From Lactiplantibacillus pingfangensis (GTDB lineage Bacteria; Bacillota; Bacilli; Lactobacillales; Lactobacillaceae): DNA of 61,346 nucleotides. The translations under genes were made by a program, and so were the position numbers. The notes under the pieces are model-generated. The model searched no databases, had not been told where the DNA came from, and worked only from the letters and a program-made list of their open reading frames with translations. Within the stretch, counting starts at the first letter, position 1. Each line of letters starts with the position of its first letter. The stretch lies in the NCBI RefSeq assembly GCF_005404945.1, contig NZ_BJDG01000020.1:1-61346 (forward strand), written 5' to 3'. Positions 14,539-23,163 of this stretch are shown here, piece after piece.

Positions 14539-16449
14539 TTACGCCTGTTTTGCTAACTTTTGTTTCCGAGTAACGATTAATAAAATTGTCGAAATTAACG
14601 CACCTAATAAAGCGGCACCCAGCCAAATCAAAGCATTACCAACTGCACCGACCCCATTTTGGAGTAAAAACATTGAGAAAATCCCAGCACCTGGAACGTT
14701 CAGCCCAATCTTAAAGAAGGCAACAATGCCGCCAGTCACAATGGAACCACCAATGAAGGACCCAATGACTCGAATCGGATCAGCCATCGCAAATGGAATC
14801 GCCCCTTCGGTAATGCCAGCTAGCCCTAAAATCCAAGTTTGATTGCCAATTTCGCGTTCTTCGGGAGTGAATAAATCTTTCCGTAACAAACAAGCGGCGG
14901 AAACTGAAAAGGCAGAAACCATTTTAACTGAGGCAAAAATACAATATGGCATAAAGTTACCATTCGCCATCGCACCTAAACAAAATGCGTATGCGGCCTT
15001 ATTGACCGGACCACCCAAGTCAAAGGAAACCATCAAGCCTAAAATAGCTCCTAGCAAAATCGCGCTGGTACCAGCCATCCCGTTTAATAAGTTGACTAAG
15101 CCGGTATTCAGTAATGCCACTGGCTTTCCAACCACAAAGAGCATTAAAACACCAACAATTAATGACCCAATTACCGGATAAACCCAGAACGTGATAAAGC
15201 CTGAAAAGACACCCTCACTCTTGATATGGTTCTTCATCCATTTGATCAAATAACCGGCTAATAGCCCGGCTAACATCCCGCCTAAGAAACCACTGTTAAT
15301 CATCGTTGCCGCTAAACCACCGGCAAATCCGGGACCAAGTGCTGGCTTATCTGCAATTGAATATGCCATATACGCTGAAAGTACTGGTACCATCAAGGTT
15401 CCTAGCATATTGCTGCCAAGTGCTTTTAATAGGAACAGCCAACTATTTTCGTGACCAGCTAAAGTTTGTAGGCCAAAAATTTGGGTAATCATTACCGCAA
15501 TGGCGCCAATCATCCCACCAGCAATAATGATTGGAATAATGTACGAAATCCCAGTTAAGACCGAATCTTTAATTTCCGTACCAACTGATTTATGATCAGC
15601 CTCATCCGCAGTGGTAGCCGCCTGTGTTAATGACCCTGGAACATAAGTCACAGCTTTATCGAGGGCCTTTTGGATCACCTGATCGGCATGCTTCAACGGT
15701 TCTGCGACCGGAACATCAACAACCGGTAATCCTTTAAAACGATCAGTTTCTTTTAAGGCGACATCATGGGCATAAATAATTGCACTAGCTTCATTTACTT
15801 GTTGCATCGAAATTCGATCTTCAAGTCCTTTGGCACCCTGTTCTTCAACTTGAATCCGTAACCCCTGTTTAGCTGCGGACTTTTTCAGTGCCGCGGCGGC
15901 CATATAAGTGTGCGCAATTCCGGCGGCACAAGCTGTAATTGCTAAAATCAGTTTACCTTGCTGATTATTTGTCTGACTTTCGACTTGCACATTATTTTCA
16001 CCTAGAATTGCCAACATTTTCTGTGCTGACTTAGCTTGTAATAGCCGTTGGCGATAATCAGCATCCGCTAACTGGGTTGAAAGCTGCGCCAACATATCCA
16101 AATGTTCGGCACCCTGATCACTAGCCGGAATCGCTAATAAGAAAATTAAGCGAACTTGATTATCCGGGGTCAAACTCTCATAGTCTGCCACTGGTGCCTG
16201 CGTTCTAACTACCGCAAAACTCGCGGCTAAAACCGTATCTGATTTGCCATGGGGAATTGCTAACCCATTTTCAAAACCAGTCACCGATTCTGCTTCCCGT
16301 TGATAAATCGCATCCAAGAAATCAGTCTCAGATTTGATTTTCCCTGCAACAAATAATTTGTGTGTTAAAAACTTGAACACATCAGCCTTGGTTGTTAGCT
16401 CTTGATCCAGTGAAATCAGATCTAATGATGTCGCTTTCGTTAAATCCAT
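14539..16449 (-). CDS. PTS fructose-family EIIABC, mannosylglycerate-like (MngA)
   Basis: A 636-residue fusion with domains in the order EIIA (residues 1-150, phospho-His67 in IPHGKSD), EIIB (165-265, Cys174 in ITACAAGIAHT) and EIIC (285-630, about ten membrane segments). It takes up and phosphorylates a sugar at the membrane. The EIIA-EIIB-EIIC order, length and a downstream GH38 gene match E. coli MngA for 2-O-alpha-mannosyl-D-glycerate. AGGAGG precedes the ATG. A catabolite-response-like site overlaps the promoter, and an RpiR gene lies upstream on the same strand. Confidence 0.85.
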   Translation of the reverse strand: MDLTKATSLDLISLDQELTTKADVFKFLTHKLFVAGKIKSETDFLDAIYQREAESVTGFENGLAIPHGKSDTVLAASFAVVRTQAPVADYESLTPDNQVRLIFLLAIPASDQGAEHLDMLAQLSTQLADADYRQRLLQAKSAQKMLAILGENNVQVESQTNNQQGKLILAITACAAGIAHTYMAAAALKKSAAKQGLRIQVEEQGAKGLEDRISMQQVNEASAIIYAHDVALKETDRFKGLPVVDVPVAEPLKHADQVIQKALDKAVTYVPGSLTQAATTADEADHKSVGTEIKDSVLTGISYIIPIIIAGGMIGAIAVMITQIFGLQTLAGHENSWLFLLKALGSNMLGTLMVPVLSAYMAYSIADKPALGPGFAGGLAATMINSGFLGGMLAGLLAGYLIKWMKNHIKSEGVFSGFITFWVYPVIGSLIVGVLMLFVVGKPVALLNTGLVNLLNGMAGTSAILLGAILGLMVSFDLGGPVNKAAYAFCLGAMANGNFMPYCIFASVKMVSAFSVSAACLLRKDLFTPEEREIGNQTWILGLAGITEGAIPFAMADPIRVIGSFIGGSIVTGGIVAFFKIGLNVPGAGIFSMFLLQNGVGAVGNALIWLGAALLGALISTILLIVTRKQKLAKQA

Positions 16450-16486
16450 GACGCGCTACCTCCTAGTGAAATCCTTTGTTGCCTAT

Positions 16487-16516
16487 ACTATAAAACGGCA
16501 AAAGAAAGCGGATTCA
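16487..16516 (-). promoter_or_regulatory. Promoter and cre-like site of the mng-like operon
   Basis: TATAGT (-10) at 16487-16492 on the minus strand, with a cre-like sequence AGAAAGCGGATTCA at 16503-16516 (12 of 14 matches to the CcpA consensus) over the -35 region. CcpA binding there would repress in the presence of glucose. Confidence 0.45.
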
Positions 16517-16570
16517 TTATCGCAAAAAAATATACTTGCTTCTAGTCACAAAGCAAGTATCTGTGTAAAA

Positions 16571-17302
16571 TTACACAAATGTTTCTAAATAGCGATTTTG
16601 TAATGAATTTAGCACAATATATAATGGCACTTTGTCCGTTAAATTAACCCCAGCTTGTAATCGTTTCGGCGTGTAGCAATATAACGGAATTGTCGCAAAT
16701 GCCGCGAGTGAATTCGTGCTCAAATGCGTCAAGCTAACCACAAATTGTTGATTATCCTGCGCAATTTTGGCCATTTTTAAAACCTGACTATTTTCTCCTG
16801 ATAAACTAACCAAAATTACCAATAAATTCTTGGTATGAGCCAATTCATAAATCATCTGATTTTCGTACGTAAAAAAGATGGTTTTATGATTAAAAGCATT
16901 CATCGTACTTGTAAAATCTTCAACCGGATATGCGGTTTCCCCAACCGCAAACAAAACGACTTTGCTCGCCTTATTTAATTGTGCTGCGACTTGCGCCTCC
17001 CGTTCAGGATTAATTAACTGAAACGTTTTGCTTATCAGTCGTTTTTCGTCGATCTCATTTTCATTTTTAGCTTCTACTTGGCTAGCATGCTGCAACTCTA
17101 CTTTTAACTCTGCATAACCACTGTAACCTAACTTTTTACATAACCGAGTAATGGTGTTCGGCACGGTATAGCAAAGTTGTGCCAACTTAGTCACCGAAAG
17201 CTGAGCCACTGTATCAGGATGACGCCGAATATAATCGGCTAAGGAATCTTCAGTATCCGATAACTTATATTGAACATTAATCAACCGTTCTTGAAAAAAC
17301 AT
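16571..17302 (-). CDS. RpiR/MurR-family transcriptional regulator
   Basis: A 243-residue regulator with an N-terminal RpiR helix-turn-helix (SVTKLAQLCYTVPNTITRLC near residues 35-54) and a C-terminal SIS sugar-phosphate-binding domain. It probably senses a phosphosugar and controls the mng-like genes, 121 bases downstream. The ATG at 17302 is chosen because a GGGGGG-A site lies nine bases upstream; the longer ORF start at 17371 lacks a good site. Confidence 0.83.
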   Translation of the reverse strand: MFFQERLINVQYKLSDTEDSLADYIRRHPDTVAQLSVTKLAQLCYTVPNTITRLCKKLGYSGYAELKVELQHASQVEAKNENEIDEKRLISKTFQLINPEREAQVAAQLNKASKVVLFAVGETAYPVEDFTSTMNAFNHKTIFFTYENQMIYELAHTKNLLVILVSLSGENSQVLKMAKIAQDNQQFVVSLTHLSTNSLAAFATIPLYCYTPKRLQAGVNLTDKVPLYIVLNSLQNRYLETFV

Positions 17303-17368
17303 GCTTGTTCCCCCCAAGCCAAATGAACTTACTAAGTTGCATTGTACCATAGCCACCTTAGTCGCCAT

Positions 17369-17403
17369 CAAAAGGCCCTAATTAATCGTTAAATTAAGGC
17401 CTT
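17369..17403 (-). terminator. Terminator of the C-S lyase transcript
   Basis: Minus strand AAGGCCTTAATTTA / TTAATTAGGGCCTT followed by TTTT. Resembles the hairpin at 11757-11801 in sequence. Confidence 0.6.
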
Positions 17404-17423
17404 CGCTTTAAAAACAACTTTAT

Positions 17424-18602
17424 TTATACGGCACCATAAGCTTTATCTAGAGCTTGCTTAATATCTGATAAAACAGTTGATGGGTCTTCTAGACCCAGAT
17501 ACATTCGAATATGTGAGACTGGTAACCCACGTTCCGCCAAGTTGGCCGCATTATTTCCCTTAAATGCTGGCAAGACTAGACTTTCAAAGCCACCCCAACT
17601 AACCCCAATTGACATGACTTCCAAGGCATCAACAAAGATTTTCAGTTTTTCAAAACTTTCATCTGTTAAATCAATTGCGAACAATGGCCCATAGCCACTT
17701 AAATACTTATCGGCTAGTTGCCGCTGGGTCTCGTTGGCAATATACGGGTGATAAATACGTTTAATTCTTTGATCCCCAGCTAAGCCATCCAATAGCATTG
17801 TAATGGCTTTCGACAAATGTTGCATTCTTACCGGTAGCGTTCGCAATCCTCGTAATGCTAACCATGAATTAAAGGGGCTACTAACTGCACCTAGTGATTG
17901 ATGACCATGTTCAAAAATCGAGTCAACAACTGAGCGCTTGCCAATTACAGCTCCACCAACAATATCAGAATGTCCACCAATATATTTAGACAGTGAGTGA
18001 ATGACGATATCAATTCCCGCTGCCAATGGGTGCTGAAAGATCGGTGAAGCCCAAGTGGCATCAATCACAGTGTAGATATGACGGACTTTGGCTAGATCGG
18101 CAATTGCCGACAGATTTAACAACTCAAATTTTTGTGATGATGGACTTTCAAAATAAATTATCTTGGTCGTCTCTTTTATGTTATTTTCAATATCTGACAT
18201 AGTTTCGACATCGACACGATCCACTGAGACACCAAACTTACTCATATACTTTGCAAAAGCAACTGCTTCACCATAAACCGTATTGAGCATTAGAATATGG
18301 TCACCCGCACTTACTAGCGTAAACAATGTTGCCGAAATGGCTGCCATTCCTGAGGCAAAAACTTTGCATTGCTCGCCGCCTTCTAATTGAGCCAACTTCA
18401 ACTCTAAACTCTTAGTTGTTGGATTACTTCCGCGAGTGTAAACGTAATGATTCTTTTCATCTTCACTGACACCGATAAAGTCTTCATAGTTAGCAAAGTA
18501 AAAAGATGAGGTTTGCACAATTGGCGCCGACATCGGCACATAAGTTTCATTTTGCATTTTATCCACTTCTGTGCAAATATTCATAAGATTTGATTCTTTC
18601 AT
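17424..18602 (-). CDS. PLP-dependent C-S lyase / trans-sulfuration enzyme
   Basis: A 392-residue enzyme of the Cys/Met metabolism PLP family (cystathionine gamma-synthase, cystathionine lyases, methionine gamma-lyase). Visible: YTRGSNPT (residues 55-62, phosphate binding from the neighbouring subunit), FASGMAAIS (82-90), Asp181 in VIDATWASP, and the PLP lysine Lys206 in HSLSKYIGGHSD. The exact reaction cannot be read off. It lies 12 bases downstream of a PTS IIC gene under a divergent RpiR regulator, which is unusual for methionine metabolism and recalls the E. coli malX-malY pairing. AGGAGG precedes the ATG. Confidence 0.85.
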   Translation of the reverse strand: MKESNLMNICTEVDKMQNETYVPMSAPIVQTSSFYFANYEDFIGVSEDEKNHYVYTRGSNPTTKSLELKLAQLEGGEQCKVFASGMAAISATLFTLVSAGDHILMLNTVYGEAVAFAKYMSKFGVSVDRVDVETMSDIENNIKETTKIIYFESPSSQKFELLNLSAIADLAKVRHIYTVIDATWASPIFQHPLAAGIDIVIHSLSKYIGGHSDIVGGAVIGKRSVVDSIFEHGHQSLGAVSSPFNSWLALRGLRTLPVRMQHLSKAITMLLDGLAGDQRIKRIYHPYIANETQRQLADKYLSGYGPLFAIDLTDESFEKLKIFVDALEVMSIGVSWGGFESLVLPAFKGNNAANLAERGLPVSHIRMYLGLEDPSTVLSDIKQALDKAYGAV

Positions 18603-18614
18603 TTACTTAGCCTC

Positions 18615-19922
18615 CTAAAAATCTACTTCTGATTCGTGCAACGCTTCTTTTTGATACTGAGCATCCAACGCTTTTACAAACGGATAGAATACAATTACTG
18701 CAACCAATACCGAAATAAATTGTGTTACAGCACCCTGCCATCCACCAACTAAGAAACCTGAAAAGATAAACGGCGTCGCCCACGGTGCCTGTACATTAGT
18801 AAACATTGGCATAAAACCAATTGACATTGATAGGTACGCAATCGCTACGGACAGAATTGGGGCAATCACAATCGGAATTAGAATTAATGGATTAAAAATA
18901 ACAGGCAGGCCAAAAACTAGCGGCTCGTTAATGTTGAAAAATGCCGGGACAAATGAGACTTTAGTCATTGACTTCATCCGTGACGAACGACCGATGATAA
19001 ACATCGAAATTGCCAACCCAATCGTACAACCGGCACCACCAATTGTTGCAAATTGATCTAACATTTGAACCGTACCAAAGTTACCAGTTTGCGTCGATAA
19101 CTTGCCTAAGTCTGCTAAAGATTGGTTTTTATCGGCATTCGCATATAAAATTGGATAGATCATTGAATTAATAACTGTTGGATGAATCCCAAACCACCAT
19201 AATAACCCATTGAGTCCTGCCACTAGAATAATCGCAAATGGTGATCCAATGATGCCCTGCAATGGTGCTTGAATAATGGTGTAGATCATTTGTGGGAACG
19301 ATCCAGCAGCAATAATCCCCAGACCATTAATTAACAAGGCAACACATGCTAACAGGATTCCTGGAATCAATGCACTAAATGCCGCACTGACCATTGTTGG
19401 AACACTATCTGGCATTTTGATCATAATGTGTTTTTTAATACAGAAACGGGTGACTTCTACAGAAATAATTGACATAATAATAGCGGTAATCACACCTTGA
19501 GTACCAGTCCAAGTGAATGACAGTACATCCGGAATAATTTCCCCAGATTTGGCCGTAACCGTCTTGGGAATAACAATAACGTAGGCAACAATGCCTAAAA
19601 TCATGGACATCAATTTATCCATTTTGTAACTTTCAGCTAGTTTATAAGACATTGTTCCGGCAAACATTAACCCCATCATGTTAAACGTCGCCCGATAAGC
19701 TGGTGAAATAAAACTAGTCCAATTTTTACCAAAAATTGAAGCCATCATTGCCGGATAACCAGCAACCGGAAAATCAGTTATTAGCATAAAGATTGACCCG
19801 ATAATGGTTAATGGCATAATTGCAAAAAATCCATTTCGCAAGGCTTGAAAATATCGTAAATTAGTAATTTTGGCGACTCTTGGCACTAAAAAACGCTCAA
19901 CCCAACTCGTTACTTGCTCCAT
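18615..19922 (-). CDS. PTS EIIC, cellobiose/Lac family
   Basis: A 435-residue membrane permease of the Lac (CelB-type) EIIC family, with about ten membrane segments and the WWFGIHPTVINSMIYPI motif near residue 232. No EIIA or EIIB gene is adjacent, so partners must come from other loci, for example the Lac-family proteins at 29868-30561. The ATG at 19922 is preferred to the one at 19937 because the first ATG is part of ATGGAGG, the ribosome site for the second. The C-terminus ESEVDF resembles the LEVDF end of the other IIC in this window. Confidence 0.87.
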   Translation of the reverse strand: MEQVTSWVERFLVPRVAKITNLRYFQALRNGFFAIMPLTIIGSIFMLITDFPVAGYPAMMASIFGKNWTSFISPAYRATFNMMGLMFAGTMSYKLAESYKMDKLMSMILGIVAYVIVIPKTVTAKSGEIIPDVLSFTWTGTQGVITAIIMSIISVEVTRFCIKKHIMIKMPDSVPTMVSAAFSALIPGILLACVALLINGLGIIAAGSFPQMIYTIIQAPLQGIIGSPFAIILVAGLNGLLWWFGIHPTVINSMIYPILYANADKNQSLADLGKLSTQTGNFGTVQMLDQFATIGGAGCTIGLAISMFIIGRSSRMKSMTKVSFVPAFFNINEPLVFGLPVIFNPLILIPIVIAPILSVAIAYLSMSIGFMPMFTNVQAPWATPFIFSGFLVGGWQGAVTQFISVLVAVIVFYPFVKALDAQYQKEALHESEVDF

Positions 19923-19973
19923 TTTGATAACCTCCATTGCTTTTTTATTATCATAAGCGATAGGCTACAACGA

Positions 19974-19987
19974 TGTAAACGCCCGCA
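19974..19987. promoter_or_regulatory. Weak cre-like site in the divergent promoter region
   Basis: TGTAAACGCCCGCA, 12 of 14 matches to a CcpA site, 50 bases upstream of the PTS IIC start. Confidence 0.3.
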
Positions 19988-20068
19988 AAAGCTTTAGTAA
20001 CAATGTTTCATACTTATTATCACAATTAGTATTTTTGCTGACACTATGTTTTAGAAAGTGGTGAACGA

Positions 20069-20917
20069 ATGAATTTAATCGACCGATTAAAGGCTCCCGC
20101 AAATTTCACATTTAACGAACAGCTGATTATTCAATATTTATTAGCTCATCCTGAAGATGCAGCCAATATGAGTATTTATGAATTAGCGAAACAAACTAGT
20201 TCATCAACTTCAACCATTGTCCGACTATGCAAAAAGTGTGGTCTAACTGGTTTTAAAACGTTCAAAGTTATCTTTGCTCGCGACTTAGAACGTTACTATC
20301 AACAAATTGATCACATTGACGTAAATACCCCATTCGAACAAAATGATTCCGATTTAATTATTGCTAAAAAGATCGCACAATTAACAACTGAAGCGGTCAA
20401 TTTTGCCCAGAGTTCACTATCTAGTAAAGTCCTGAATCAGGTCACTTCAATCTTGTTGAAAGCTTCCAAAGTTTATGCCATCGGTGTCAGCGATAATTTC
20501 ATTCGCTTACGTGACTTGCAGCTCAAACTTTTGCGCATTGGTTTTAGTCTTCAAATGGTAGATTTACAAGCTGAGCAATATCATCTAGCCCTTAATTCAA
20601 AACCAACTGAGGCTGCTTTGCTAGTCTCTTACAGCGGTCAAACCGCCGAAGTGGTGAATGATGCGAAAACTTTTCATCAAAACGGCACAGCTATTTTAGC
20701 AATTACAGGGAATGAAACAAGTCCATTAGCTAAGTACGCGACCGAAACTATCTTGCTTCCCCAACGAGAACATGCCCAATACCAAGTTTCCAATTTTTCT
20801 TCACAACTGGCAGTTGAATACATGTTAAATGTGCTTTATTCCTGTATTTTCAATCGTAACTTCGAGAAAAACTACGTGGGACAACAACCAACGCCAATCT
20901 CAAAATTTGAATTTTGA
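20069..20917 (+). CDS. RpiR/MurR-family regulator of the PTS/C-S lyase locus
   Basis: A 282-residue regulator: RpiR helix-turn-helix in residues 1-75 (MSIYELAKQTSSSTSTIVRLC) and a SIS domain at about 105-250 with VSYSGQTAEVV, the sugar-phosphate loop. It is transcribed divergently from the PTS IIC and C-S lyase genes across a 146-base gap and is the likely regulator of both. It shares only family-level similarity with the RpiR protein at 16571. Confidence 0.86.
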   Translation: MNLIDRLKAPANFTFNEQLIIQYLLAHPEDAANMSIYELAKQTSSSTSTIVRLCKKCGLTGFKTFKVIFARDLERYYQQIDHIDVNTPFEQNDSDLIIAKKIAQLTTEAVNFAQSSLSSKVLNQVTSILLKASKVYAIGVSDNFIRLRDLQLKLLRIGFSLQMVDLQAEQYHLALNSKPTEAALLVSYSGQTAEVVNDAKTFHQNGTAILAITGNETSPLAKYATETILLPQREHAQYQVSNFSSQLAVEYMLNVLYSCIFNRNFEKNYVGQQPTPISKFEF

Positions 20918-21081
20918 TTAAAAAACTAAAAGTTGCAGTCGCAAAAATACGTTAGTACTAACACATCATTAACGGATGTTCCTAAATTAGAATCTCAATG
21001 GGCACCCCAAAGAATTCTTGTGCTATGGTGAGCCAGACATAGCGTAATAATTCCGACTTCGCTAAACCTAATTAGCTGGAG

Positions 21082-21248
21082 GCTGCTACTGATAGCATCG
21101 GTCGTGATGGTGGCGTTAATCGGCCGTTTTTGCCGATTTTACACCACGGACAGTCCGGGACACTTACGATTTTTGCAAGGGTTCTGGGCGAGGTTCAAGA
21201 CGTTTCTGGCTTGGACCGGTCCCACGACCGCATGCTATCAGTAGCAAC
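21082..21248. repeat. Inverted-repeat-bounded element
   Basis: The left arm GCTGCTACTGATAGCAT then CGGTCGTG (21082-21106) is the reverse complement, with one or two differences, of the right arm CACGACCG then CATGCTATCAGTAGCAAC (21223-21248). They enclose about 116 bases without an ORF. The right arm and the following 50 bases recur at 11802-11873, so this is a dispersed element, possibly MITE-like or a structured RNA. Confidence 0.55.
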
Positions 21249-21407
21249 CGGAAGCGGCAGCTGTTAACAAATCTGTATGGGCTGATTATTGACACAGTGG
21301 GCTTTACTTTTTTCACTCTAGTAAAAAGATAACCGTTTTGTCAAAATACGCTGACGGTCATCCAAACAATCAGTTGAATTAGAATCGCTTATCTTTCTAA
21401 AACCCAG

Positions 21408-21449
21408 ACCAAACAGCGCCGACACAAAATTCTGCCGGCGCTGTTTGGT
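21408..21449. terminator. Perfect 13-base hairpin, probable terminator
   Basis: ACCAAACAGCGCC / GGCGCTGTTTGGT with a 16-base loop. Lies 70 bases downstream of the surface-protein stop codon on the minus strand. No long T-run, so efficiency is uncertain. Confidence 0.5.
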
Positions 21450-21519
21450 CTACTATTTAATTGTCTGGATAATCGAACTATAGGATGTCCCTTAGAAGCA
21501 ACCGAAAGCGACAAGTGCC

Positions 21520-22920
21520 CTATTCGGCAATCAACTTACCGCCACCGGTTAACTTATAAGTTTTACTATTCAACCACTTATTGGCGCTGTTACTCTTGGC
21601 GTAGTAAACATTATGCCCATTTGAGTGGATATTCTTGAGACCCTTTTTAGTGCTGACTAAAGCCGTCACATGGGACGCTTTCGTCACGATCCACTTGTTA
21701 TTGCCCTTTAAGGTCACTGTCGTTTTGCCGGTCGTATCAGCACTATTGATCGCACCAGTCAGCTTGCTGCCTTGCGTCAGATTCAGCGCTAACGTGCTCC
21801 CGTTGGCAACTTCAACGTTACCCTTTAAAGCTTGCTTTTTAGTCGTAAAGGTGAGGTTCCCGCCATTGCTGCCACTAGTTCCCCAACGATCACTCGCGAG
21901 CCGAATCAGTGTGCCTGAAACGTTTGATAGTTTGACATTAGTCAAATTGATCTTGGCAGTCGTATTCGTCACATAGAACATGGCACCAGTATGGTTAGTC
22001 GTCCCTTTAGACCCACTTTTGACCTTGGAAGTTAAACTCCCGTTAGTCATGGTGAAAACGGACGTGCCGACTTCTGAATCACCGGACATGCTTTGATACA
22101 GCATGACACCATTATTTCTTTCACCAGTCAGCTTGGAATTTTTAACCGTAATCGTATTTGAGCCTTCAATATCAGCGGCTTCAGCGCCGGTGGCCGTCCC
22201 AGTAACTTGATTGGCCGTAATATTCCCGGTCGAATAGATCACTGGCGACCCATCGCCGGCCGTTTTCAGCTGCCCTTTAGTTAAGCTAACCGTACCACCG
22301 CCGCGGTCAGTCGCCAATGCTGCCGAGTGACTGCCCTTAGTGGTGATATTAGTATTTGTCGCCGTAATTTCCCCTTTATAAGTCGCGTCCAAACCACGCG
22401 ACGAAGACTTGCTCGTCTTGATCGTTGAATTTTTCACGGTCACTTTAGCATTCGTCCCGGTCGCAAATATCCCGTTTGACCCGGTTGAATTGGTCGTTTC
22501 TGTCAGTTTATTAGCTGTGACACTACTGCCTTTGGTTGCCAGCAAGCCAGCATTTTGGCCAAAGAAATTACTGTTATCAGCACTACTAGTATTACCCGTT
22601 TTGGTTAAATGACTATTTTTTAAAGTTAACTTACCACCATTCTTCACATAAATGGCGGATTGATTGGCAGTCGTTGCCTTAATGGTCTGACCGCTCAACG
22701 ACTTAGTGCTCGTGACCGTCGTTTTACCGGCTAATTTGGCACTGCTGCTACTTGTTGATCCCGGGGCTTGCGTGCCGCCTGGTGCGGTACCCCCTGGCTT
22801 GGATTGGACCGCCGCCTGAACCTGAGTCGTTGGTTGTAAGACTTGTGGCACGATGACCAGACCACCAACTAAGGCAGTACTAGTTAAAGCAATGGTGAGC
22901 TGACGCTTTGTTTTATTCAT
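21520..22920 (-). CDS. Secreted beta-helix-like surface protein
   Basis: A 466-residue exported protein. A signal peptide (MNKTKRQL, hydrophobic 9-30, cleavage near VQAA at about residue 37) is followed by a Gly/Pro/Ser linker and about 300 residues of degenerate short repeats rich in Thr, Ser, Asn and Gly (patterns such as TVKNSxI, GEITATNTNI, NGIFATGTNAKV), typical of right-handed parallel beta-helices in adhesins and pectate-lyase-like folds. There is no LPxTG motif, WxL, LysM or choline domain, so retention on the cell is not explained. Ends KLTGGGKLIAE. GGGAGG precedes the ATG. Role in adhesion or exopolysaccharide binding is a guess. Confidence 0.75.
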   Translation of the reverse strand: MNKTKRQLTIALTSTALVGGLVIVPQVLQPTTQVQAAVQSKPGGTAPGGTQAPGSTSSSSAKLAGKTTVTSTKSLSGQTIKATTANQSAIYVKNGGKLTLKNSHLTKTGNTSSADNSNFFGQNAGLLATKGSSVTANKLTETTNSTGSNGIFATGTNAKVTVKNSTIKTSKSSSRGLDATYKGEITATNTNITTKGSHSAALATDRGGGTVSLTKGQLKTAGDGSPVIYSTGNITANQVTGTATGAEAADIEGSNTITVKNSKLTGERNNGVMLYQSMSGDSEVGTSVFTMTNGSLTSKVKSGSKGTTNHTGAMFYVTNTTAKINLTNVKLSNVSGTLIRLASDRWGTSGSNGGNLTFTTKKQALKGNVEVANGSTLALNLTQGSKLTGAINSADTTGKTTVTLKGNNKWIVTKASHVTALVSTKKGLKNIHSNGHNVYYAKSNSANKWLNSKTYKLTGGGKLIAE

Positions 22921-23121
22921 AAGATCCTCCCTGAGTCGCGATACTTTTGGTTCGTCTAAAAACGTTATACACGTCTAACTCAGTGAATGGTAGGCTTTTA
23001 AAAAAACAGCATAAACCTTTCATACTTTAGTCGTTTCTCGGTCAATCAATCGTCATTTTGTTAACGGTCCCGGTAACCGTTGAAAAATGATGTCAGTAAC
23101 TGCCCGTATCTTGGCACGAAA

Positions 23122-23155
23122 AAAGCACCACTCAGCTCACAGCCAAGCAGTGCTC
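23122..23155 (-). terminator. Terminator of purB
   Basis: Minus strand hairpin AGCAC..GCT / AG..GTGCT followed by TTTTTT, just after the purB stop codon. Confidence 0.65.
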
Positions 23156-23163
23156 CAGTTGAA

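Larger units (their letters stand above)
20918..21519. other. Gene-free region with dispersed repeats
   Basis: 602 bases without a credible gene. It contains an inverted repeat pair (21082-21106 and 21223-21248), a sequence between these arms with CGGCCG-TTTT-type small dyads, and a perfect 13-base hairpin at 21408-21449. The first 140 bases show nothing I can name. Confidence 0.5.

Noticed and set aside
17303-17371. Longer start of the RpiR regulator
   Set aside because: The extra 23 residues lack family similarity and a GGGGGG ribosome site supports the start at 17302.
23053-23091. Imperfect inverted repeat upstream of the surface-protein gene
   Set aside because: CATTTT..AACGGT / ACCGTT..AAAATG pairs only partly, has no T-run and no second copy, so I did not list it as a feature.
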